From positions 1 through 11,084 of the forward strand of contig LXTG01000041.1 in assembly GCA_001643535.1 (NCBI GenBank): DNA of 11,084 nt, read 5' to 3'. The DNA is from a candidate division NC10 bacterium SPGG6. Its GTDB lineage: Bacteria; Methylomirabilota; Methylomirabilia; Methylomirabilales; CSP1-5. The notes below the pieces were generated by a model. It saw nothing but the letters and a program-made list of their open reading frames with translations, was not told the DNA's origin and ran no database searches. A program made the position numbers and the translations under genes. Below, piece after piece: positions 6,160-11,084 of the stretch; position 1 is the stretch's first letter; every line of letters begins with the position of its first letter.

Positions 6160-7095
6160 ATGATGGGGTTTCAGGGTCTGACAGTGGCGGTCACCGGCAG
6201 CAGGAGAGCGTCGGAGTTCGCCCAGCTCATCACGAACTTGGGTGGGGTCCCATACGTGGCCCCCACGGTGGGGATTGAAGTCCAGGAGGATGTGGACCTT
6301 CAAACGGAGGGACTGGTCCACAGGATTGTCGGTGGAGAACTTGCCTATGCGGTTTTCATGACGGGCCCAGGGGTTTATCGATTGATGTCAACGGCCCAGA
6401 AGCTGGGTTTAGAGCGGGAGTTAGTCGATGTCTTGAACAGCACCTGTGTCATCGCCCGGAGCCAGAAGCCACAGAAGGTTTTGGAAAAGTACGGAGTCAA
6501 AGTGGCGTTGGTGCCATCTGACAATACCTCGGAGGGGATCGCCGCAGCGATGGAACGGTTCGACCTCAGCGGAAAAGGCGTCGCCCTTCTCTGGCACGGG
6601 GATTCCCATCCGATGCTCCCTGAGAGCCTGAAAAGAAGAGGGGCCACAGTCTTCGAGGCGATGGCCTATAAATATTCGCTCGACCTCGAGAAGCGGGGTG
6701 CCGACCTCTTGGAGGGGGTCGGATTTAAGTCCATCCCCCCCGGTGAAAGCAGGATGCTTCAACTGGTCGACGATCTCGCGAAGGGAGGAATTCATATCAT
6801 TACCTTCACGAGCCCGCCCTCGGTGAGAAATCTCTTCCGATTTGCGGAGGCGCACGGGCGCGACGTCCAGCTTCGAAGATCTCTGAACGAGGAGGTTCTC
6901 GTTGTCGCCGTCGGACCACCTACGCGGAGAGCCATTGAGGAGGACGAGGTGCACGTCGATGTCATGCCGGATGTCTACAAGTTGGGACCCATGATGAAAG
7001 CCACGCTTGATTATCTGGCGCACGACCACGCCTGGACACGAAAGAGGGCTCTCGCCAGGATGCAACCTGAATTCATTGCGGATGAAAGTGGATAA
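6160..7095 (+). CDS. hemD: Uroporphyrinogen-III synthase family protein (HemD-like)
   Basis: This 311-residue protein has the HEM4 pattern of two alternating alpha/beta domains: GLTVAVTGSRRASEFAQLI at the start, FMTGPGVYRLM (66-76), VIARSQKPQKVLEKYGVKV (97-115), VPSDNTSEGIAAAM (118-131), ITFTSPPSVRNLFRFAE (214-230) and VAVGPPTRRAIEE (249-261). The family closes hydroxymethylbilane to uroporphyrinogen III, the branch point to heme, siroheme and cobalamin. It is longer than the usual 240-270 residues, with a charged C-terminal tail. Beside cysH and sat it most plausibly serves siroheme supply for a sulfite reductase encoded elsewhere (inference). The start is ATGATG with a poor ribosome binding site, so the N-terminus is approximate by one codon. 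Family members are very divergent, so some caution on exact function is fair. Confidence 0.85.
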   Translation: MMGFQGLTVAVTGSRRASEFAQLITNLGGVPYVAPTVGIEVQEDVDLQTEGLVHRIVGGELAYAVFMTGPGVYRLMSTAQKLGLERELVDVLNSTCVIARSQKPQKVLEKYGVKVALVPSDNTSEGIAAAMERFDLSGKGVALLWHGDSHPMLPESLKRRGATVFEAMAYKYSLDLEKRGADLLEGVGFKSIPPGESRMLQLVDDLAKGGIHIITFTSPPSVRNLFRFAEAHGRDVQLRRSLNEEVLVVAVGPPTRRAIEEDEVHVDVMPDVYKLGPMMKATLDYLAHDHAWTRKRALARMQPEFIADESG

Positions 7096-7175
7096 CCGAG
7101 GAGCCAGGAATTGGACCGTCCTTGTATGTTCATTGACGACCTGTAAGGGCCAGCCAAACCGGAAGGGGGATATGG

Positions 7176-7928
7176 ATGGAGACCAAGACTCGACTGAATG
7201 AGGTAGAGGTAAAAGAACTGGAGATTCGCTTTGAAGGGGAAGAGCCTGAGGCGGTGATCCGATGGGCCTTCGATCGGTTTCACCCGCGTATCGCCTTGGC
7301 GTCCAGCCTACAGGCGGAAGAGATGGTGATTCTGGACATGGCCTGGAAGATCAACCCGGCGGTTCGGGTATTTACCCTGGACACCGGTCGCCTCCACGAA
7401 GATACCTACTCGGTGATGGAACAGATTCGGGAAAAGTACGGCATTGCCGTCGAGAGCTACTTTCCTGAGCGGGAGGCCGTGGAGGCCCTGGAAAGAGAAA
7501 AGGGATTCTACTCCTTCCGGCAGAGCGTGGAGGAGCGGAAGTTTTGCTGCGGTGTCCGCAAGGTGGAACCGCTTGGCCGCGCCCTCAACGGTCTCGATGC
7601 ATGGATCACGGGACTCCGGCGGGAACAGGCGGTGACCCGAACTGCGATTGGTAAGGTAGAGATTGACGCAAGCCATCGAGGAATCATCAAGGTGAATCCT
7701 TTAGTCGACTGGTCGGAGAAGCAGGTCTGGGACTACATCCGTACCCGCGATGTTCCGTACAACGCGCTGCACGACTTGGGATTCCCCAGCATCGGGTGTG
7801 CCCCTTGCACGCGGGCTATCAAGCCGGGAGAGGATATTCGGGCCGGACGGTGGTGGTGGGAAACTCCAGAGGGCAAGGAGTGCGGCCTGCATGTACCATC
7901 CGTTCAGACGAGCCGATCCACTTCGTAA
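7176..7928 (+). CDS. cysH: Adenylylsulfate (APS) reductase, thioredoxin-dependent, iron-sulfur type
   Basis: This 250-residue member of the PAPS/APS reductase family belongs to the assimilatory APS type. The paired motif CC (Cys124-Cys125 in KFCCGVRKVEPL) and CAPC (Cys208, Cys211) supply the four ligands of a [4Fe-4S] cluster, which enzymes acting only on PAPS lack. The catalytic cysteine is Cys236 in the C-terminal ECGLH. LASSLQAEEMVILDMA and LDTGRLHEDTY are nucleotide-binding regions, and TGLRREQAVTR is the usual substrate-binding segment. It reduces APS to sulfite and AMP with electrons from thioredoxin. No APS kinase gene is present, consistent with direct APS use. GGAAGGGGG sits 6 bases before the ATG. 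An overlapping ATG at 7172 is out of frame. The sat gene follows after 16 bases. Confidence 0.96.
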   Translation: METKTRLNEVEVKELEIRFEGEEPEAVIRWAFDRFHPRIALASSLQAEEMVILDMAWKINPAVRVFTLDTGRLHEDTYSVMEQIREKYGIAVESYFPEREAVEALEREKGFYSFRQSVEERKFCCGVRKVEPLGRALNGLDAWITGLRREQAVTRTAIGKVEIDASHRGIIKVNPLVDWSEKQVWDYIRTRDVPYNALHDLGFPSIGCAPCTRAIKPGEDIRAGRWWWETPEGKECGLHVPSVQTSRSTS

Positions 7929-7944
7929 GGAGCCTGGAGGTCGC

Positions 7945-9114
7945 ATGCGCAGCATCGCGCCACATGGAGGGAGACTGATCAATCGGCTGGTCCCGCCGGA
8001 GGAGCGGGAGGAGACGCGACGCCGAGTGAGCAGCCTCAAGCGAATCTATCTGAATCGGCGGCAACTCTCGGACCTGGACTTGATCGGAACTGGGGCCCTG
8101 AGTCCCTTGGAAGGGTTCATGGGGGAGGCCGATTACGAACGGGTGGTGAAAGAGATGCATTTGGCCAGCGGGCTCCCATGGTCTATCCCTGTCACATTAG
8201 CGGTGAGGGTGGGCCAGGCCGCTTCTGTTGCAGTGGGTGAGGAGATCATCCTGCTGGATGAACATGGGGAGCTCCGCGGTCTCCTAGAGCTCCAAGAGAA
8301 GTTTCCGTATGATAAGAAGCGGGAGGCCTCGGAGGTCTATCGGACGACCGACGGGACCCACCCCGGAGTCCACGCCTTATACGCACAAGGCGAGGTCCTT
8401 TTGGCCGGTCCGATCCGCATTCTCGAGCCTCCCGACTATCAAACCTACCACCCTTACCATCTGACGCCCGCAGAGACCCGGCAGGCCTTCATGGACCGAG
8501 GATGGCGGACCATCGTGGGCTTCCAGACTCGAAACCCGGTCCATCGGGCCCACGAATACATCCAGAAGTGTGCCCTGGAGATGGTGGATGGGCTGCTCCT
8601 CCATCCGTTAGTAGGGGAGACCAAGGAGGATGACATCCCCGCGGAAACCCGGTTGCGCTGCTATGAAGTCCTTTTGGATGGTTATTATCCGAAAGATCGT
8701 GTAATGCTGGCTGTCCTCCCGGCGGCCATGCGCTACGCCGGGCCGAGGGAGGCCATCTTCCATGCCCTCATGCGAAAGAACTACGGGTGTACCCATTTCA
8801 TCGTCGGCCGGGATCATGCCGGGGTGGGAAACTATTACGGCACCTTCGACGCCCATACGATCTTTCGGGACTTCTCCCCAGACGAGCTGGGCATTACGCC
8901 CCTCTTTTTTGACCACGCCTTCTATTGTCGACGCTGCCAAGGGATGGCAACCACCAAGACGTGCCCGCACGGCCCGGAGGAGCGGGTCAGCCTGTCCGGG
9001 ACCAAGGTGCGGGAGATGCTGCATCGGGTGGAGCTGCCGCCTCCCGAGTATTCGCGGCGCGAGGTGGCAGAGGTCCTCGTGCAGTGGGCCAACACCGACC
9101 AGTACCGCATCTAA
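7945..9114 (+). CDS. sat: Sulfate adenylyltransferase (ATP sulfurylase), single-subunit type
   Basis: This is a 389-residue enzyme that makes APS from sulfate and ATP. It begins with the family signature PHGGRLINRLV. The active-site motif QTRNPVHRAHEY (194-205) and GRDHAG (288-293) bind ATP and sulfate. Cys328, Cys331, Cys340 and His342 match the zinc site of prokaryotic Sat, and SGTKVREML (351-359) precedes the C-terminus. The length fits the homo-oligomeric Sat rather than CysDN, and no APS-kinase domain is fused. The frame is open back to 7750, but that stretch overlaps cysH. The ATG at 7945, with TGGAGG just upstream and 16 bases after the cysH stop, gives the expected N-terminus. It forms a tight pair with cysH. 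Confidence 0.97.
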   Translation: MRSIAPHGGRLINRLVPPEEREETRRRVSSLKRIYLNRRQLSDLDLIGTGALSPLEGFMGEADYERVVKEMHLASGLPWSIPVTLAVRVGQAASVAVGEEIILLDEHGELRGLLELQEKFPYDKKREASEVYRTTDGTHPGVHALYAQGEVLLAGPIRILEPPDYQTYHPYHLTPAETRQAFMDRGWRTIVGFQTRNPVHRAHEYIQKCALEMVDGLLLHPLVGETKEDDIPAETRLRCYEVLLDGYYPKDRVMLAVLPAAMRYAGPREAIFHALMRKNYGCTHFIVGRDHAGVGNYYGTFDAHTIFRDFSPDELGITPLFFDHAFYCRRCQGMATTKTCPHGPEERVSLSGTKVREMLHRVELPPPEYSRREVAEVLVQWANTDQYRI

Positions 9115-9269
9115 CCCTCCCTTCGCTCGATTCCTCGACACGTGCTCGTCCCAGTGTTTCAATGGGTTATATACTACTTTCTCGAAAAACTATTAATGTT
9201 ATTCCGACAGATGCACTGACCGTGGCGCCCCATCCGTCGCAACCGTAACGGGATTACGCTGACTAGTGT

Positions 9270-9313
9270 TTCTCGGCAACGCACCTTGACCAGTCCCTGG
9301 AAACCGCCGAGAA
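9270..9313. repeat. Perfect 8-bp inverted repeat
   Basis: TTCTCGGC (9270-9277) is exactly inverted as GCCGAGAA (9306-9313), with 28 bases between them. A small inner stem CCAG-TCC-CTGG (9290-9300) lies in the loop. The arms bracket the promoter-like -35 box, and the right arm covers the -10 box, so it could be an operator. It could also be an RNA hairpin at the end of the sat transcript, but no U-run follows. Confidence 0.45.
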
Positions 9314-9314
9314 T
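9286..9314 (+). promoter_or_regulatory. Candidate sigma70-type promoter for the small gene at 9479
   Basis: TTGACC (9286-9291, 5 of 6 to consensus) is followed after exactly 17 bases by GAGAAT (9309-9314, 4 of 6). Transcription would start near 9321 and give a leader of about 160 bases before the small membrane peptide. The match alone could be chance in a window of this size. Confidence 0.3.
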
Positions 9315-9478
9315 CGGCACATTTGTTGCTACTCTGAGGATCGGAATATGCGAGACAGACTACTCAATACGTAGGCGGCCATTAGGATGGAGGGCTTAGG
9401 GCATCACGCGATGCGGAGCAGGGTAGCTCTGGCAACCGCCTCACTGGTCGTCCGAATGGGCAAAAGGGAGGTGGTGTT

Positions 9479-9622
9479 ATGGGCAAAAAGATGCGACGTA
9501 AAGCCGGTGTCCTTTGGGATATCGCCTTGGTGATTGCTGGATGGGTAGCATTCATGGTGGGGTTCTTCATGGATCACCCGCTGGGCGTGCTTCCGGTTGC
9601 GGTTGCCAGGGTCCTGCCCTAA
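9479..9622 (+). CDS. Small single-helix membrane protein, 47 residues
   Basis: An ATG-to-TAA frame of 47 codons is preceded by a very good ribosome binding site, GGGAGGTGG (9466-9474), 4-5 bases before the start. The peptide begins with a basic cluster (MGKKMRRK), followed by a hydrophobic helix of about 21 residues (11-31, VLWDIALVIAGWVAFMVGFF), then DHPLG and a second, shorter hydrophobic run. Basic residues before the helix predict the N-terminus inside and the C-terminus outside. I recognise no family. The strong start signal and clean basic-helix layout argue for a real gene rather than chance. Function is unknown; it sits between sat and a sat remnant, which may be coincidence. Confidence 0.6.
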   Translation: MGKKMRRKAGVLWDIALVIAGWVAFMVGFFMDHPLGVLPVAVARVLP

Positions 9623-9695
9623 GCCCTCCAGCACCATTCTCCCGCCCGGCAGTATGTCTGCTTCCCTCCACCTCCCTCAGGCGAGATATTCGGGA

Positions 9696-9815
9696 GAGAG
9701 GTATTTTTCTGGCAAGAGAAATGCTGCAAGACCGACCCCCCTGCCCGAGTACTCCCGCCGCGCGGTCGCCGCGATCCTGCGCCACATGGCCAGCCCCGCC
9801 CAGTACCGGGTCTAG
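9696..9815 (+). pseudogene. Decayed remnant of a second ATP sulfurylase 3' end
   Basis: Translation ending at the TAG of 9813-9815 gives LPEYSRRAVAAILRHMASP followed by AQYRV. This parallels the end of the intact Sat, PPEYSRREVAEVLVQWANTD followed by QYRI. Upstream, ERYFSG (9696-9713) parallels ERVSLSG of Sat, and AREMLQDRPP, read in another frame at 9714-9737, parallels KVREMLHRVELPP. Pieces in two frames, joined by a net 12-base shortening and a run of six C's, indicate a broken copy with frameshifts rather than a working gene. Nothing resembling the rest of Sat precedes it. It differs enough from the nearby gene that it may derive from a diverged paralog or a transferred copy rather than a recent duplication. 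Confidence 0.6.
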
Positions 9816-9923
9816 CCATCATCCGTTCCATGCTAACCGCGCCCTCCTTTCCCTTTCTGGGCTCGCGAGGTTGCCTACCGCTCCGGCATCAGGTATTCTG
9901 TCAAGAACGATGTGAGGGCAGCC

Positions 9924-9956
9924 TTGGACACGAGGCGGCTTCGCTGACGAGTCCAA
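9924..9956. repeat. Inverted repeat (hairpin) beside the direct repeats
   Basis: TTGGAC (9924-9929) and GTCCAA (9951-9956) are exact inverses 21 bases apart, with a smaller possible stem (GGCG/CGCT type) in the loop. The right arm runs into the first copy of the direct repeat, so the two may be parts of one element. Confidence 0.4.
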
Positions 9957-10032
9957 ATGCCAATTCAAGACCTGACCCCGGATCTGGCTTTGCGGGGGTG
10001 CGCCGAAAAATGCAAAGTCAAGACGTGACTCT
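9955..10032. repeat. Pair of degenerate direct repeats, REP/MITE-like
   Basis: Two 25-base copies (9955-9979 and 10008-10032) match at 20 positions. Each starts AAATGC and contains TCAAGAC followed by TGAC; the first has TTCAAGACCTGACCCC. A short stem CCCCG/CGGGG (9976-9980 with 9993-9997) lies between them. From memory, TCAAGACCTGACCCC-like sequences recur in many bacterial genomes next to IS200/REP-associated transposases. No transposase gene is in the window, so this would be a non-autonomous or residual copy. Confidence 0.5.
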
Positions 10033-10085
10033 CGCCCCTCCATTCCATTTGACTGCGGCGCCTTGACGAGAATGAGGGAGCGCTC

Positions 10086-10925
10086 ATGCCCGATGACGCT
10101 ACCGCGCAACAGCAACCCGTAGAACCCGACGAGCCTGAACCCCCCGAGCTTGAGCCCTATGACTTCGAGCCTGATGACAGCGATCTTGAGGGGGAGCCCG
10201 ACTCTGACTACGATCCTGCCGAGCACATGTCGCAGGAGGAGCTTGATGACCTCGCACGGGAAGCGCAGGAGGCCGAGCGCGACTACGAAGCTGACCTGAT
10301 CCGCCAGGCTCTGCGGACCATCTCGAAGGATGCGGCGAAAGGGTACCTGACGAAGTACGGCGATGCGGTCGATACCCGCATTCAAACCTGCCTCGGCCAG
10401 GCGAAGCGGTTAATGGCGACAAACCACCCCGGTCCAGCCCTTACCCTCGCTGCTTCCGCGCTTGAGATCATGATCCGATTCCTCCTTCTGCGACCCCTCG
10501 TCCAAGGGGCTTTCTTGTCTGACAAGTGGGCCGCAATCCTCGCGGCCAGGGTTACGGGGGGGCGCACTGCCGAAGATCGAGAGATGCTCCCCGCTATCCT
10601 GCGCGAATGGGGTCTGGACCTGAACAAAGTGAGGACAGCCAGCGGAGTCTTTGTCTGGCCGTTCATCGTTGACCGTCTCTGGAGCCTCCGTAACGGGTTC
10701 GTCCACCGCTTCGACCCTGTCGCAACGGATGCGGCGGCCCAGGCTGTGGAGTGTGCAGAGATGTTTCGGGCCACGGTCGTTGGAACTGTCGCGAAGCGCC
10801 TGGGGTTTACCCTCGATGAGACCCAGCGTTGGTCAGCGATCAAGAAGCCCAATGGCACAGTAGACGTGTTCGAAGTTGCTGATCTGTTTGTGGACATTGC
10901 AAAACCGAAGAAACAGGGGCAGTAG
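10086..10925 (+). CDS. Hypothetical protein with acidic leader and HEPN-like RNxxxH motif
   Basis: This 279-residue protein starts at an ATG 5 bases after GAGGGAG. Residues about 1-48 are an acidic, Pro-rich, probably disordered leader (for example EPPELEPYDFEPDDSDLEGE). Residues 49-75 look like a charged helix. The rest is largely helical: NHPGPALTLAASALEIMIRF (113-132) resembles the first helices of HEPN/DUF4145-type proteins, and LWSLRNGFVHRFD (198-210) contains Arg202-Asn203-xxx-His207, the R-x4-H motif of HEPN ribonucleases. HEPN proteins occur in toxin-antitoxin, abortive-infection and other RNA-targeting defence systems, but also in non-catalytic roles. No nucleotidyltransferase antitoxin or other partner gene is visible before the window ends. 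It lies next to repeats and a gene remnant, consistent with an accessory gene. That it is a protein-coding gene is nearly certain; the HEPN assignment is moderate. Confidence 0.8.
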   Translation: MPDDATAQQQPVEPDEPEPPELEPYDFEPDDSDLEGEPDSDYDPAEHMSQEELDDLAREAQEAERDYEADLIRQALRTISKDAAKGYLTKYGDAVDTRIQTCLGQAKRLMATNHPGPALTLAASALEIMIRFLLLRPLVQGAFLSDKWAAILAARVTGGRTAEDREMLPAILREWGLDLNKVRTASGVFVWPFIVDRLWSLRNGFVHRFDPVATDAAAQAVECAEMFRATVVGTVAKRLGFTLDETQRWSAIKKPNGTVDVFEVADLFVDIAKPKKQGQ

Positions 10926-10957
10926 CGCGACCGCCGGCTCCAAGTATTGGTTAACTG

Positions 10958-11006
10958 GGGGCTGGCTTTGGTATCTTGACAATCCTGCTGGGCCACGGCC
11001 AGCCCC
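10958..11006. terminator. 9-bp inverted repeat downstream of the HEPN-like gene, possible terminator
   Basis: GGGGCTGGC (10958-10966) is perfectly inverted as GCCAGCCCC (10998-11006), 31 bases apart, 33 bases after the stop codon. The second arm is followed by only TTTG, and the loop is long, so this is a weak case for an intrinsic terminator; it may instead be the arm of another small repeat. The remaining bases to 11084 show no gene. Confidence 0.35.
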
Positions 11007-11084
11007 TTTGATGCGGGTCGTCGCCGCTTATGTTTGCCCTGGACTTGCTCGGTGTGGTGGGGTTGCGGAGAGGGGGCGGGTTGG

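Larger units (their letters stand above)
9115..9478. other. 364-base spacer after sat with no clear gene
   Basis: No convincing coding region is seen on either strand; reading frames here are short and lack family features. The first 100 bases include an AT-rich patch (about 9157-9205) that stands out from the GC-rich surroundings. No strong terminator with a U-tract follows sat. The middle holds an 8-bp inverted repeat overlapping a promoter-like sequence, and the end holds the strong ribosome binding site of the small gene at 9479. Confidence 0.6.

Noticed and set aside
7750..7944. Upstream extension of the sat frame into cysH
   Set aside because: The sequence overlaps the cysH 3' end, and the product before PHGGRLINRLV does not look like Sat. 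The ATG at 7945 has its own ribosome binding site.
9157..9205. AT-rich patch after sat as a promoter (TATACT at 9170)
   Set aside because: No -35 match at suitable spacing was found; the patch is noted only as a composition oddity.
10976..11004. TTGACA at 10976 as a promoter near the window end
   Set aside because: The -35 box is perfect, but the region 16-18 bases downstream is CCAGCC-like, with no plausible -10.
1..11084. CRISPR array, tRNA or rRNA genes
   Set aside because: No regularly spaced repeats with spacers and no recognisable tRNA or rRNA signature were seen.

Overview
The window comes from a moderately GC-rich bacterium and is almost entirely coding on the + strand. It reads as a sulfur-assimilation locus followed by an accessory tail. 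No gene identifies the taxon. The mix of a mycobacterial-type CysO/CysM/Mec cysteine pathway, an APS-type CysH and degenerate intergenic TGAAC-type repeats would fit an uncultured lineage such as NC10/Methylomirabilota, Nitrospirota or Desulfobacterota-like groups. That placement is inference only.

Region 1 (1-5161) is a protein-bound-sulfide cysteine module. It holds the 3' end of a MoeB/ThiF-type E1, an exported tandem rhodanese, a ThiS/MoaD-fold sulfur carrier (CysO type), a CysO-dependent cysteine synthase (CysM), a JAMM/MPN+ metalloprotease (Mec type), a cytosolic CysA-type tandem rhodanese, and a single-domain rhodanese with an unrecognised C-terminal half. In the mycobacterial model, the E1 adenylates the carrier C-terminus, a rhodanese or other donor supplies sulfur to form a thiocarboxylate, CysM joins it to an O-phosphoserine-derived aminoacrylate, and the JAMM protease releases cysteine. 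Here the carrier does not end in Gly-Gly but in GG plus four residues (EHFG). It should therefore need trimming before activation, and the JAMM protease next door is the obvious candidate.

Region 2 (5244-9114) supplies reduced sulfur and a cofactor: a TauE/SafE permease, a HemD-like uroporphyrinogen-III synthase (precursor of siroheme), an iron-sulfur APS reductase CysH, and ATP sulfurylase Sat. Sulfate is activated to APS by Sat and reduced to sulfite by CysH. A sulfite reductase is needed next but is not in the window.

Region 3 (9115-11084) is looser. A 364-base spacer carries an 8-bp inverted repeat overlapping a plausible sigma70 promoter. It is followed by a 47-residue single-helix membrane peptide with a strong ribosome binding site, a decayed remnant of a second sat 3' end, a pair of degenerate direct repeats with hairpins resembling mobile or REP-type elements, and a 279-residue protein with an acidic leader and an RNxxxH motif (HEPN-like). 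A perfect 9-bp inverted repeat follows that gene.
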